Assembly (NCBI RefSeq): GCF_004804335.1
Contig: NZ_SRXY01000001.1
Coordinates: 248,001 to 312,000, forward strand
DNA from: Pacificoceanicola onchidii
GTDB taxonomy: Bacteria; Pseudomonadota; Alphaproteobacteria; Rhodobacterales; Rhodobacteraceae
Direction of reading: 5' to 3'
DNA: 64,000 nucleotides
This document shows positions 15,901 to 25,111 of this stretch, piece by piece. Numbering within the stretch: position 1 is the stretch's first letter; the number at the start of each line of letters is the position of its first letter. The translations under genes were made by a program, and so were the position numbers. Under the pieces are notes generated by a model. The model saw nothing but the letters and a program-made list of their open reading frames with translations, ran no database searches and was not told the DNA's origin.

Positions 15901-16935
15901 TCATCCGGCGGGCGGGGCGGTGCTGGCGCGCGCGATCAACTCCACGCCGACCAGATCCACTGCGCCTGCCTCTCCGGGCTCGGCTTCCGGGGTTTGCAGG
16001 CGGCTCAGAAGCAGCTCCGCCGCACGCACGCCCAAAGTGCGCCGATCCTGCCGGATGGTGGTCAGCGCCGGGATGAAAAACTGCGACATTTCGATATCGT
16101 CAAACCCGATCACCGAGATGTCCTGCGGCACGCGGATGCCTGCCTCGGTCAGCGTGGCGATCAGGCCGAAGGCAACCATGTCGGAGGCGCAGAACACCGC
16201 CGAGGGGCGGTCCTGCATTGCGATGATCCGGCGCGCGGCGGCCTGCCCCGACTCCATCGAAAAATTGCCCCGCATGATCCAGTCGCTGCGTCCCGGCAGG
16301 CCGAGGCGGTCGCGTTCTTCCAGCATTCCGGTGCGCCGCGCGGCGGTGAGCACGTTGCCCTCCGGCCCGGTCACATGGGCGATGCGGCTATGGCCCAGCC
16401 CGTGCAGATGCCGCACCGCAAGCCGCGCGCCTTCGGCGTTGTCACTGCGCACGGACGGCAGCGGGCTATCCGCGACCCATTCACAGGCAAAGACCAGCCG
16501 CCCATCCGCGCCGCCCGCCGCAAAGGCAGACAGCTCTGCCGCGCTCAGGCTCCCATCGAGCGAAATGATCCCGTCGACGCGCGAATCGAGCACGTAATCG
16601 ACCAAAGCCCCCTGCCCGTCCGACAGCCCTTCGGTGTCCTTGATCAGCACCGCGTAATCCGTGCCTTCGACGCGCGCGCTGATGCCCGCGAGGATCTGCG
16701 AAAAGAACGGGTTGCCAAGGTTTGGCACCAGAACCAGAAGCGCCCCGGCACGCTGTTTGCGCAGATTGCGCGCCGCCTGATTCACCCGGTATCCGGTCTC
16801 CCGAATCGCGTCCTGAACCGCCTTGCGAGCGCGTTCCGAGAGGATGTCAGGATTGGACAAAGCCCGGCTGACCGTCGCCGTGGAAACCCCGGCGGCGCGG
16901 GCAACATCCTGAATTCGGACCGTTTTCTGAGCCAT
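15901..16935 (-). CDS. LacI-family transcriptional repressor of the glycoside locus
   Basis: A 344-residue repressor with an N-terminal LacI helix-turn-helix (VRIQDVARAAGVSTATVSRA, then LSNP), the hinge-helix region NQAARNLRKQRAG, and a periplasmic-binding-like effector domain. Of the neighbouring starts, ATG at 16935 lies 5 bases after AGGGGG and is preferred over ATG at 16938. It is divergent to the ABC importer operon, and two operator-like palindromes lie between them, so it most likely represses the importer and the catabolic genes and is released by the imported sugar or a derivative. It probably also controls its own expression. Confidence 0.93.
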   Translation of the reverse strand: MAQKTVRIQDVARAAGVSTATVSRALSNPDILSERARKAVQDAIRETGYRVNQAARNLRKQRAGALLVLVPNLGNPFFSQILAGISARVEGTDYAVLIKDTEGLSDGQGALVDYVLDSRVDGIISLDGSLSAAELSAFAAGGADGRLVFACEWVADSPLPSVRSDNAEGARLAVRHLHGLGHSRIAHVTGPEGNVLTAARRTGMLEERDRLGLPGRSDWIMRGNFSMESGQAAARRIIAMQDRPSAVFCASDMVAFGLIATLTEAGIRVPQDISVIGFDDIEMSQFFIPALTTIRQDRRTLGVRAAELLLSRLQTPEAEPGEAGAVDLVGVELIARASTAPPAG

Positions 16936-17002
16936 CATTTCCCCCTGTTGGCGCCGCAGAATCACACTCTTGACAAGTGGGGCCCTGACGGATGATGATC
17001 AT

Positions 17003-17052
17003 TGTAATCGTTTTCATTCGCCACAGTCCAGCGGTAAATGTAAACGATTACA
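17003..17052. promoter_or_regulatory. Two LacI-type operator sites in the divergent promoter region
   Basis: TGTAATCGTTTTCA at 17003-17016 and TGTAAACGATTACA at 17039-17052 share the LacI-family pattern with a central CG; the second has arms TGTAA and TTACA. Their centres are 36 bp apart. They lie 68-116 bp upstream of the LacI gene and 100-150 bp upstream of the binding-protein gene, as expected for a repressor acting on both directions. Confidence 0.7.
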
Positions 17053-17152
17053 AAGCCGCTTCAAGGGAAACGAGGAGCGGTTGCACAGGTGGCCTCACGG
17101 GTCATCACGCAACAAAAACGGCCGCAGGGAGGCGGCCATGGGAGGACGAACA

Positions 17153-18388
17153 ATGAACATCCTGCGCACTGTTTTTGCAGGCACCACAGCGCTTTGCGCC
17201 GCCGGTGCCGTCTCTGCCGCCGATCTGGAGGTCACCCACTGGTGGACGTCCGGTGGCGAAGCCGCCGCCGTGGGCGAGCTGGCCAAGGCATTCAATGAAA
17301 AAACCGAACACAACTGGGTGGACGGCGCGATTGCGGGCTCCGGCAGCACCGCGCGCCCGATCATGATCAGCCGCATCACCGGCGGCGATCCGATGGCGGC
17401 CACGCAGTTCAACCATGGCCGTCAGGCCGAGGAGCTGGTCGAAGCGGGCCTGATGCGCGATCTGACCGAGATTGCCGAGGCGGGCAACTGGCGTGAGGTG
17501 ATCAACCCGCCGTCGCTGCTTGATGCCTGCACCGTTGATGGCAAGGTCTATTGCGCGCCGCTCAACATCCATTCGTGGCAGTGGCTCTGGCTCAGCCACA
17601 AGGCCTATGAAGACGCAGGCGTGGCCGTGCCGACCAACTGGGACGAGTTTGCCGCCGCCGCACCGAAACTGCAGGCCGCGGGCATCGTGCCGCTGGCCAT
17701 GGGTCAGCAGGGCTGGCAGCAGAGCGGCGCGTTCAACGTCATGATGATCTCGCTCCTGCCCAAGGACGTTTACCTGAGCGTTTACGGTGACAAGGACGCG
17801 GACAAGGCCGCCGGGCCCGAGGTCGCGCGCATCTTTGCCGCCGCCGCAGACGCGCGCGCCATGAGTGCCGATTCCAACGTGCAGGACTGGAACCAGGCTA
17901 CCAACATGGTGATCACCGGCAAGGCGGGCGGTCAGATCATGGGGGACTGGGCGCAGGGCGAGTTCCAGGTCGCAAACATGACCGCGGGCGAGGACTACAC
18001 CTGCCTGCCGGGCCTCGGCGTGAACAAGACGCTGCAGGCGGGCGGCGATGCCTTCTATTTCCCGGTGCTGAGCGATGGCGATCTGAACGCCGCGCAGGGC
18101 GAACTGGCGGCGCTGCTGCTGGAGCCGGAAACACAGGTGGCCTTCAACCTCAAGAAAGGCTCTCTGCCGGTGCGCGGCGACGTGGACCTCTCCACCGCCA
18201 ATGACTGCATGCAAAAGGGTCTCGACATTCTGGCCACGGGCGATGCGATCCCGGATGTGAACCAGCTGGTTTCCTCCGACACGCGCACGCAGATCGAAGA
18301 ACTGTTCACCGAGTTCTTTGCTGACGCCAGCATGACCCCGGAAGCCGCGCAGGCGCGGTTCGCCGATATTATCGCCGACGCTGACTGA
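17153..18388 (+). CDS. Sugar ABC transporter, periplasmic binding protein (CUT1 type)
   Basis: A 411-residue solute-binding protein with signal peptide ending GAVSAADLEV. ATG at 17153 has GGAGG 7-8 bases upstream; longer readings run into the operator region. The mature start EVTHWWTSGGEAAAVGELAK is typical of family 1 binding proteins for glucose, mannose and related glycosides (GtsA-like). It is the first gene of a long operon. A hairpin lies between it and the first permease gene, a usual arrangement that yields more binding protein than membrane parts. The ligand is not certain; the GH43 and oxidoreductase genes downstream suggest a plant or algal glycoside. Confidence 0.9.
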   Translation: MNILRTVFAGTTALCAAGAVSAADLEVTHWWTSGGEAAAVGELAKAFNEKTEHNWVDGAIAGSGSTARPIMISRITGGDPMAATQFNHGRQAEELVEAGLMRDLTEIAEAGNWREVINPPSLLDACTVDGKVYCAPLNIHSWQWLWLSHKAYEDAGVAVPTNWDEFAAAAPKLQAAGIVPLAMGQQGWQQSGAFNVMMISLLPKDVYLSVYGDKDADKAAGPEVARIFAAAADARAMSADSNVQDWNQATNMVITGKAGGQIMGDWAQGEFQVANMTAGEDYTCLPGLGVNKTLQAGGDAFYFPVLSDGDLNAAQGELAALLLEPETQVAFNLKKGSLPVRGDVDLSTANDCMQKGLDILATGDAIPDVNQLVSSDTRTQIEELFTEFFADASMTPEAAQARFADIIADAD

Positions 18389-18406
18389 TCGATCCGGCGA
18401 TATCAA

Positions 18407-18437
18407 GACCCGCTGCGCTCCTCCTGCGCGGCGGGTC
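18407..18437 (+). promoter_or_regulatory. Intercistronic hairpin after the binding-protein gene
   Basis: GACCCGC and GCGGGTC form a 7-bp stem, with TGCGC/GCGCG pairing further inside and a TCCTCCT loop. There is no T-run, so it more likely stabilises the upstream mRNA or lowers read-through than ends transcription. Confidence 0.6.
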
Positions 18438-18483
18438 CCTGCCCTGCTCTGCCTGACAAATAGACGAACCCTGGGAGGCGCCC

Positions 18484-19374
18484 ATGGCCGCTTCACGCCC
18501 AAAGTCCCTCTTCCGCAACCTGAATGCCAAGATCGCGGCGATCCCGATGATCCTGACCGCCCTTGTGGTGTTCACCGGCGGAACGATCTGGACCGTGGCC
18601 TACAGTTTCACCAAGTCCGGTCTTCTGCCGAAGTGGAAGTTCATCGGGCTTGACCAGTACGAGCGCCTCTGGGGCAGCCGCCGCTGGATGATCTCGATCG
18701 AGAACCTGTTTATCTACGGCGCCTGCATGCTGGTTCTGAGCTTTGTGATCGGTTTCATCCTCGCGGCACTGATGGATCAGAAAATCCGCTTCGAGAACAC
18801 CTTCAGAACCATCATCCTCTACCCCTTTGCCCTGTCGTTCATCGTGACCGGCCTTGTCTGGCAATGGCTGCTCAACCCCGATCTGGGGGTACAGAGCGTC
18901 ATTCGTGCGCTTGGCTGGGAAAGCTTCGACTTTGACCCGCTCTACACCGCCGAGATTGCCATCTACGGCGTGCTGATTGCCGGGCTGTGGCAGGGCACCG
19001 GGCTGATCATGGTGCTGATGCTGGCCGGGCTGCGCGGTATTGATCAGGACATCTGGAAAGCCGCAAAAGTGGACGGCATCCCGGCCTGGAAGACCTACAT
19101 TTTCATCATCATCCCGATGATGCGCCCGGTGTTCATCACCACGCTGGTGATCGTCGCCTCGGGCATCGTCAAGGTCTATGACCTGATCGTTGCCCAGACC
19201 GGCGGCGGCCCGGGCATCGCAACGGAAATGCCCGCAAAATACGTCTACGACTACATGTTCGGCGGCCAGAACCTCGGACAGGGCTTTGCGGCCTCAACCA
19301 TGATGCTTCTGGCGGTGCTGATCGTGGTGATCCCCTGGGCGATGCTGGAATTCGGAGGCAAGAAACGTGGCTGA
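18484..19374 (+). CDS. Sugar ABC transporter permease (MalF-like)
   Basis: A 296-residue inner-membrane protein with about six hydrophobic segments and the EAA loop near DQDIWKAAKVDGIPAWKTYIF (core WKAAKVDGIPAWKTYIF), which contacts the ATPase. It fits the first permease of CUT1 importers and pairs with the next gene to form the channel. GGGAGG precedes the ATG by about 6 bases. Its end overlaps the second permease by 8 bp, indicating translational coupling. Confidence 0.93.
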   Translation: MAASRPKSLFRNLNAKIAAIPMILTALVVFTGGTIWTVAYSFTKSGLLPKWKFIGLDQYERLWGSRRWMISIENLFIYGACMLVLSFVIGFILAALMDQKIRFENTFRTIILYPFALSFIVTGLVWQWLLNPDLGVQSVIRALGWESFDFDPLYTAEIAIYGVLIAGLWQGTGLIMVLMLAGLRGIDQDIWKAAKVDGIPAWKTYIFIIIPMMRPVFITTLVIVASGIVKVYDLIVAQTGGGPGIATEMPAKYVYDYMFGGQNLGQGFAASTMMLLAVLIVVIPWAMLEFGGKKRG

Positions 19375-20272
19375 CACTGCACAGAACGCGCTGAGCGGCC
19401 CGCAAGGCCCGAAACCCCGCAAGCGCCTGTCGCGCAACAATATCCTGATCTACGGCACGCTGATCGTGGTGGCGCTCTACTACCTGCTGCCGCTCTATGT
19501 GATGGTCGTGACCTCGCTCAAGGGGATGCCGGAAATCCGGCTCGGCAACATCTTTGCGCCGCCCGTGGAGATCACTTTCGAGCCATGGGTCAAAGCCTGG
19601 TCGCAGGCCTGCACGGGGCTCAACTGTGACGGGCTGTCGCGCGGCTTCTGGAACTCTGTCCAGATCACCGTGCCGTCGGTTCTGGTCTCGATCCTGATCG
19701 CCTCTGTGAATGGCTATGCGCTGGCCAACTGGCGGTTCAAAGGCGCGGACATGTTCTTTACCATCCTGATTTTCGGGGCCTTCATCCCTTACCAGGTGAT
19801 GCTCTACCCGCTGGTGATCATCCTGCGCGAGATTGGTCTTTATGGCTCGCTCTGGGGGCTGGTGATCGTGCATTCGATCTTCGGCATGCCGATCCTGACG
19901 CTGCTGTTCCGCAACTACTTCACCGCCCTGCCTGAAGAGCTGTTCAAGGCGGCGCGGGTCGATGGCGCGGGGTTCTGGCAGATCTACTGGCAGATCATGG
20001 TGCCCATGAGCCTGCCGATCTTCGTGGTGGCGATGATCCTGCAAGTCACGGGGATCTGGAACGATTTCCTGTTCGGCGTGATCTACACCAAGCCGGATCT
20101 CTACCCAATGACCGTGCAGCTCAACAACATCGTCAACTCCGTGCAGGGCGTGAAGGAATACAACGTCAACATGGCGGCGACCCTGCTGACCGGGCTGGTG
20201 CCGCTGGTGATCTACTTCGTCTCCGGCAAGCTGTTTGTCCGCGGGATCGCGGCGGGAGCTGTCAAAGGGTGA
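19367..20272 (+). CDS. Sugar ABC transporter permease (MalG-like)
   Basis: A 301-residue inner-membrane protein, second permease of the importer. It has a long cytoplasmic N-terminus, then about six membrane segments; the EAA loop is at EELFKAARVDGAGFWQIYW. A periplasmic loop carries CTGLNC, a possible disulfide. It starts inside the end of the MalF-like gene (8-bp overlap) and is followed, 135 bp on, by the ATPase gene. Confidence 0.93.
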   Translation: MADTAQNALSGPQGPKPRKRLSRNNILIYGTLIVVALYYLLPLYVMVVTSLKGMPEIRLGNIFAPPVEITFEPWVKAWSQACTGLNCDGLSRGFWNSVQITVPSVLVSILIASVNGYALANWRFKGADMFFTILIFGAFIPYQVMLYPLVIILREIGLYGSLWGLVIVHSIFGMPILTLLFRNYFTALPEELFKAARVDGAGFWQIYWQIMVPMSLPIFVVAMILQVTGIWNDFLFGVIYTKPDLYPMTVQLNNIVNSVQGVKEYNVNMAATLLTGLVPLVIYFVSGKLFVRGIAAGAVKG

Positions 20273-20320
20273 CATTTGTTGCGCGTACCATCTCCTGTAG
20301 GCCGGGGCTCTGCCCCGGAA

Positions 20321-20348
20321 CCCCGAGGTATTTTTGGCCCAAAGAAGC
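20321..20348 (+). repeat. 28-bp intergenic repeat, copy 3
   Basis: Core ggtatttttggcccaaagaa preceded by ccccga and by a GC hairpin (ccggggctctgccccgg). It sits between the MalG-like gene and the ATPase gene, inside the operon, so it is transcribed and could affect mRNA stability or polarity. Confidence 0.85.
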
Positions 20349-20407
20349 GCAAGCCGCAGCTTTGCCAGTCAGACCTCTCAATTCGACACACACATGGGGC
20401 CGATGAC

Positions 20408-21493
20408 ATGACCGCCAGTGATCCAAGTATCTCTATCAAGAACCTCGACCTGAGCTTTGGCGCAGTGCGGGTTCTCAAGGACCTCAACCTCGACGTGGCG
20501 CAGGGTGAGTTCGTCGTTCTGCTCGGCAGCTCGGGCTGTGGCAAGTCCACCCTGCTCAACTGCATTGCCGGGCTGCTCGATGTGACCGCCGGGCAGATTT
20601 TTATCGGAGGGCAGAACGTCACCTGGGAAGAGCCGAGCAAGCGCGGGATCGGGATGGTGTTCCAGTCCTACGCGCTCTACCCCCAGATGACCGTGGAGGG
20701 GAACCTTGCCTTTGGTCTGAAGAATGCGGGTGTGCCGAAGGATGAGATCCGGGCCAAGATCGCGCGGGCGGCGGAGGTTTTGCAGATCGAGCCGTTGCTC
20801 AAGCGCAAGCCTGCCGCGCTCTCGGGTGGTCAGCGGCAGCGCGTGGCCATCGGGCGCGCCTTGGTGCGGGACGTGGATGTGTTCCTGTTTGATGAGCCTT
20901 TGTCCAACCTCGACGCCAAGCTGCGCGCCGATCTGCGGGTGGAGATCAAGCAGCTGCACGCCACGCTCGGCAACACGATGATCTACGTGACCCATGATCA
21001 GATCGAAGCCATGACGCTTGCGGACCGGATTGCGATCATGAAAGGCGGGCATGTGCTGCAATTCGCGGCGCCCCATGAAATCTACAACCGCCCCAATTGC
21101 CTCTATGTTGCGGAGTTCATCGGCTCGCCGTCGATGAATTTCCTTGATGGCGTGGTGAGCGGCGGAAGCTTTGCCAGCGACGTGGGCAGCTTTGCGCTGG
21201 AAGGCTACGGTTTTGCCGCAGAGCCCGGCACGGCCCCGGCGGTCTTTGGCATTCGGCCCGAGCATATCGCCTCTGGCGCGGCGGCGGCAGAGATGCCGAT
21301 CCGTCTCGACAGCACCATCGAGCTGGTGGAGCCGCTCGGTTCGGACACGCTCGCGCGGGTGCGGGTGGGTGAGCAGAAGCTCTGGGTGCGCATGGACGGT
21401 CAGGCCAGCGTCACACCGGGCAGCGCCCTGCCCATCGGGTTCAGCGCCGAGCGCGCACATCTTTTCGACAAATCAAGCGAGGCGCGCCTGTAA
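20408..21493 (+). CDS. Sugar ABC transporter ATPase (UgpC/MalK-like)
   Basis: A 361-residue cytoplasmic ATPase that powers the importer. Walker A GSSGCGKST, the Q-loop in VFQSYALYP, signature LSGGQRQR, Walker B VFLFDEP and the H-loop THDQ are all present in the N-terminal ~240 residues; a C-terminal TOBE-like regulatory region follows. ATG at 20408 is chosen because the upstream in-frame stretch is an intergenic repeat. Followed 23 bp later by the isomerase gene. Confidence 0.95.
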   Translation: MTASDPSISIKNLDLSFGAVRVLKDLNLDVAQGEFVVLLGSSGCGKSTLLNCIAGLLDVTAGQIFIGGQNVTWEEPSKRGIGMVFQSYALYPQMTVEGNLAFGLKNAGVPKDEIRAKIARAAEVLQIEPLLKRKPAALSGGQRQRVAIGRALVRDVDVFLFDEPLSNLDAKLRADLRVEIKQLHATLGNTMIYVTHDQIEAMTLADRIAIMKGGHVLQFAAPHEIYNRPNCLYVAEFIGSPSMNFLDGVVSGGSFASDVGSFALEGYGFAAEPGTAPAVFGIRPEHIASGAAAAEMPIRLDSTIELVEPLGSDTLARVRVGEQKLWVRMDGQASVTPGSALPIGFSAERAHLFDKSSEARL

Positions 21494-21516
21494 GAGGCGC
21501 AAAGAGGACAAGACAG

Positions 21517-22260
21517 ATGGACGTATCGTTTCAACTCTATTCGGCGCGCGATGCCGGGCCGTGGGACAGGACCCTGAAAACGCTGGCCGATCTGGGCTAT
21601 ACGCAGGTGGAGGGCTTTGGTGGGGTCTATGCGGATCCGGCCGCCTTCAAGGCGCTGCTGGACGAGAATGGCCTGAGCATGCCGTCCGGGCATTTCTTCC
21701 CCATCACCTCTTTTGAAGAAGGGCTGGACCAGACTCTGGCGGCGGCGAAAACACTGGGGATGGAGCGGCTCTATTGCCCGGCCCCGGAGGATGACCTGCG
21801 CAAGGACGCTGCTGATCCGGCGGCGTGGAAGGCGCTGGCGGCGCGGATCCAGACGGCCTCGGCCAAGGTGCGCGATGCGGGGTTTGCCTTTGGCTGGCAC
21901 AATCACCACTGGGAGTTTTTCAACGAGGCTGAGGGCATGAAGATCCTGCTCGAAGAGGCCCCGGACATGGAATGGGAAATGGACGTGGCCTGGGTGGTGC
22001 GCGGCGGCGGCGATCCCATGGCGTGGATCGAGGCCTACAAGGGCCGCATCACCGCCGCCCACGTCAAGGACATCGCGCCCGAAGGGCAGTGCGAAGACGA
22101 GGACGGCTGGGCCGATGTGGGGCTGGGCACCATGGATTGGGCCGGGCTTATGACGGCCCTGCGCGGGGCCGGGGTCGAGCTGTTTGTCATGGAGCATGAC
22201 AAACCTTCGGACGCCGCCCGTTTCGCCACCCGGTCCATCAACAATTTCAAAGGGTTCTGA
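21517..22260 (+). CDS. Sugar phosphate isomerase/epimerase-like TIM barrel
   Basis: A 247-residue xylose-isomerase-like (AP endonuclease 2 family) barrel. Likely metal ligands appear in FGWHNHHWEF, EMDVAWV, HVKD and MEHDKP. Related proteins act as sugar epimerases, and some cleave 3-keto-glycosides. It lies between the importer ATPase and a Gfo/Idh/MocA oxidoreductase, 3 bp from the latter. That pairing suggests the two work in sequence: oxidation of a glycoside hydroxyl, then epimerisation or elimination (inference). No signal peptide, so cytoplasmic. Confidence 0.85.
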   Translation: MDVSFQLYSARDAGPWDRTLKTLADLGYTQVEGFGGVYADPAAFKALLDENGLSMPSGHFFPITSFEEGLDQTLAAAKTLGMERLYCPAPEDDLRKDAADPAAWKALAARIQTASAKVRDAGFAFGWHNHHWEFFNEAEGMKILLEEAPDMEWEMDVAWVVRGGGDPMAWIEAYKGRITAAHVKDIAPEGQCEDEDGWADVGLGTMDWAGLMTALRGAGVELFVMEHDKPSDAARFATRSINNFKGF

Positions 22261-22263
22261 GGC

Positions 22264-23394
22264 ATGAGCACTTTAGGTATCGGCGTGATTGGCTGCGGCA
22301 ACATCTCTGCCTCTTACATGACACTTGCGCCGCTGTTCAAAGGCATCGAGATGCGCGCCTGCGCCGATCTCAACGCGGACGCGGCAAAAGCACGGGCCGA
22401 GGAGTTTGGTCTGCGGGCCGAGACGGTGGAGGGGCTTCTGGCCGCCGATGACATTGATATCATTGTCAATCTCACCGTCCCGGCGGCGCATTACGAGGTC
22501 TCAAGGCGCATTCTGGAAGCGGGCAAACATTCCTATTCGGAAAAGCCCTTTGTGCTCACGCTCGAAGAGGGCGAGAACCTGCGCAAACTGGCCGAGGAAA
22601 AAGGCCTGCGGGTCGGCTCTGCGCCGGACACCTTCATGGGCGGCGCGCATCAGCTGGCACGCGCCGTGCTTGACGAAGGCAGCACCGGGGCGATCCGGGG
22701 CGGCACCTGCCATGTGCTGTCCTTCGGCATGGAGCATTGGCATCCGAACCCGGATTTCTTCTTCCAGCCGGGGGGCGGGCCGATCCTTGATCTCGGCCCC
22801 TATTACATCACCAATCTGGTGCAACTCATTGGCCCGGTGAAAGCCGTGGCTGCGATGACCGGCAAAGGGCGCGAGACGCGGACCATCGGCAACGGGCCGC
22901 GGGATGGTGAGCAGATTCCGGTGGATACGCCAACAACCATTCAGGCGCTTCTGGAGTTCGAGAACGGCGCGATCATCAATTTCGGCGCAAGCTGGGATGT
23001 GAAGGCGCATCGGCACCCGAACATGGAGCTTTATGGCCTTGATGCCTCGCTCTACGTGCCTGATCCGAACTTCTTTGGCGGTGATGTGGTGCTAGCCAAG
23101 CCAGAGGGCGAAGAGGTTGTGGCGGAGCGCGGCCATCCGTTCAGTGTCAGCAACACAAACGACGGGCGCGACATTCCACGGGCGAATTACCGCTGTGCCG
23201 GGCTGGCGGATATGGCGCAGGCGATCCTCGCGGGCCGCCCGCATCGCTGCAGCCAGGAGCTGGCCACTCATGTGGTCGAGGTCATGACGGCGATCCTGCA
23301 GGCCGGGGAAGACCGGGCGTGGATGACCATGCAGACCCGCTGCGAGCGCCCGGCCGCGCTTTCTCCGGACGACGCGCAGGCCTTGCTGGTCTGA
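22264..23394 (+). CDS. Gfo/Idh/MocA family oxidoreductase (first)
   Basis: A 376-residue NAD(P)-dependent sugar dehydrogenase. The N-terminal Rossmann fold begins GIGVIGCGNIS, with the catalytic EKP motif in SEKPF near 95-99, and the C-terminal domain carries GGGPILDLGPYYITN, where a tyrosine stands in the place often held by histidine. Substrates in the family are sugars, inositols and glycosides oxidised at a ring hydroxyl. Gene order places it with the TIM barrel just upstream and GH43 just downstream. Confidence 0.9.
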   Translation: MSTLGIGVIGCGNISASYMTLAPLFKGIEMRACADLNADAAKARAEEFGLRAETVEGLLAADDIDIIVNLTVPAAHYEVSRRILEAGKHSYSEKPFVLTLEEGENLRKLAEEKGLRVGSAPDTFMGGAHQLARAVLDEGSTGAIRGGTCHVLSFGMEHWHPNPDFFFQPGGGPILDLGPYYITNLVQLIGPVKAVAAMTGKGRETRTIGNGPRDGEQIPVDTPTTIQALLEFENGAIINFGASWDVKAHRHPNMELYGLDASLYVPDPNFFGGDVVLAKPEGEEVVAERGHPFSVSNTNDGRDIPRANYRCAGLADMAQAILAGRPHRCSQELATHVVEVMTAILQAGEDRAWMTMQTRCERPAALSPDDAQALLV

Positions 23395-23451
23395 CCCAAG
23401 CCATCGCGCCCCGGCCTTGCGCCGGGGCCTCACGGGTACGCTTTCCACGAG

Positions 23452-23472
23452 GTCCCGGGCCAAGCCCGGGAC
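23452..23472. repeat. Palindrome of the GTCCCGG...CCGGGAC type
   Basis: A near-perfect 21-bp palindrome (gtcccgggc-ca-agcccgggac, first half gtcccgggcc) lies in the 109-bp gap before the GH43 gene, after another GC hairpin (gccccggccttgcgccgggg). Members of this palindrome family also occur at 3331, 6518, 46266, 50681 and 62972. Confidence 0.7.
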
Positions 23473-23503
23473 GCGGCCCAGACAAGACACAGGACGACAA
23501 GAG

Positions 23504-25111
23504 ATGATCCGCAACCCGATCCTGCCCGGTTTCAACCCTGATCCGTCGGTCTGTCGGCGGGGGTCGGAGTATTTCATCGCCACGTCCACCTTCGAATGGT
23601 TCCCGGGCGTGCAGATCCACCGCTCGACGGACATGGCGAACTGGAGCCTCGCCGCACGCCCGTTGAACCGCGCCAGCCAGCTGGATATGCGCGGCAATCC
23701 CGACAGCTGCGGTGTCTGGGCGCCGTGCCTGAGCTATGCGGATGGGCGGTTCTGGCTGGTCTATACGGACGTGAAGCGTTTTGACGGCAACTTCAAGGAT
23801 GCGCACAATTACATCGTCTGGGCCGAGGAGATCGAAGGGCCGTGGAGCGATCCGGTCTATGTCAACTCCAGCGGCTTTGACCCTTCGCTGTTTCATGACG
23901 ACGACGGGCGCAAGTATTTCATCAACATGCAGTGGAACCACCGCACGGACAGCATCGGCGGCCACCCGAAAAGCCCGGCGTTTGATGGCATTCTCTGTCA
24001 GGAATGGTCGCCTGAGGGCGGTTTGACCGGGCCGGTACGAAATATCTTCCCCGGCACCGCACACGGGCTGGTCGAAGCGCCGCATCTCTCCAAGCGGAAC
24101 GGCTGGTATTATCTGACCACCGCCGAGGGCGGCACCGGCTATGAGCACGCGGTCACCATGGCGCGGGCGCGGGATCTGTGGGGGCCGTATGAGCTGCACC
24201 CGGACCTGCATCCGATCACAACCAAAGACGCGCCGGACAATGCGCTGCAACGGGCCGGGCATGGGCAACTGGTGGAAACACCGGACGGCGAGACATGGCA
24301 CACGTTCCTGTGCTCGCGGCCGATTGATGCGGCAGGCAAGCGCGCGGGCAGCGGCTTTTCCCCCATGGGGCGCGAAACCGGGATCGAGCGCTGTGTCTGG
24401 CGTGATGACTGGCTGTACCTTGAAACAGACGATCAGGCCCCGCGCGAGATTGTGCCGGGGCCAGAGACACGCCCCTCCGCGCCCTTCATCACCCGCGTTT
24501 TCAGCAAACCCACGCTGCCGCCGGAGTTCCAATGGCTGCGCACCCCTCACCCGGAACGGATTTTCGAGCTGACCGGCTCGGCGCTGCGGCTGATCGGGCG
24601 GGAAAGCATCGGAAGCTGGTTCGAACAGGCTTTGGTGGCGCGGCGGCAGACCTACTTCCGCTACCGCGCCGAGACCACGCTCTCGGCCTTTGACCCAACC
24701 GGCTATCAACAGGCGGCGGGCTTGGTCACCTATTACAACCGCTTCAAGTTCCACTTCCTTGCCGTAACGCACGAGCCGCAGATCGGGCGGGCGGTGACGA
24801 TCCTGTCCTGTGAGGGCGATCATCCCGAGGGCCGCCTGACCTTCCCGGTCACGCCAACCCCCGTCGGCCCCGGCCCGGTCGATCTTGCGGTGCAGGTGGA
24901 TCACGCCCGCCAGCAGTTTTTTGTGCGGCAAGGCGACGACTGGACCCCGGTCGGCTCTGCGCTTGACGCAAGCGTTCTGTCTGATGAAGGCGGGCGCGGA
25001 GAACACGGCAGCTTTACCGGCAACTTTGTCGGCATGGCGGGTTTCGACATCACCGGGCAAGGCACGCCCGCAGAGTTTACACGGTTTGATTATGGTGAGG
25101 TGTGGGAATGA
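23504..25111 (+). CDS. Glycoside hydrolase family 43 (beta-xylosidase-like)
   Basis: A 535-residue enzyme with the five-bladed propeller of GH43 and a C-terminal beta-sandwich. The three catalytic acids are in place: Asp13 in NPDPS (base), Asp in SSGFDPSLFHDD (modulator) and Glu in HGLVEAPHL (acid). Size fits the GH43 beta-xylosidase/arabinofuranosidase group. There is no signal peptide, so it cleaves imported oligosaccharides in the cytoplasm. ATG at 23504 follows a weak GACAAGAG site; the earlier in-frame stretch is hairpin repeat. Its last codon overlaps the start of the next gene (ATGA). Confidence 0.93.
   Translation: MIRNPILPGFNPDPSVCRRGSEYFIATSTFEWFPGVQIHRSTDMANWSLAARPLNRASQLDMRGNPDSCGVWAPCLSYADGRFWLVYTDVKRFDGNFKDAHNYIVWAEEIEGPWSDPVYVNSSGFDPSLFHDDDGRKYFINMQWNHRTDSIGGHPKSPAFDGILCQEWSPEGGLTGPVRNIFPGTAHGLVEAPHLSKRNGWYYLTTAEGGTGYEHAVTMARARDLWGPYELHPDLHPITTKDAPDNALQRAGHGQLVETPDGETWHTFLCSRPIDAAGKRAGSGFSPMGRETGIERCVWRDDWLYLETDDQAPREIVPGPETRPSAPFITRVFSKPTLPPEFQWLRTPHPERIFELTGSALRLIGRESIGSWFEQALVARRQTYFRYRAETTLSAFDPTGYQQAAGLVTYYNRFKFHFLAVTHEPQIGRAVTILSCEGDHPEGRLTFPVTPTPVGPGPVDLAVQVDHARQQFFVRQGDDWTPVGSALDASVLSDEGGRGEHGSFTGNFVGMAGFDITGQGTPAEFTRFDYGEVWE

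Noticed and set aside
16970-17152. Upstream extension of the sugar-binding protein to 16970
   Set aside because: It would cover the LacI operators and lacks a signal peptide at its start; ATG at 17153 has both a ribosome-binding site and a signal peptide.
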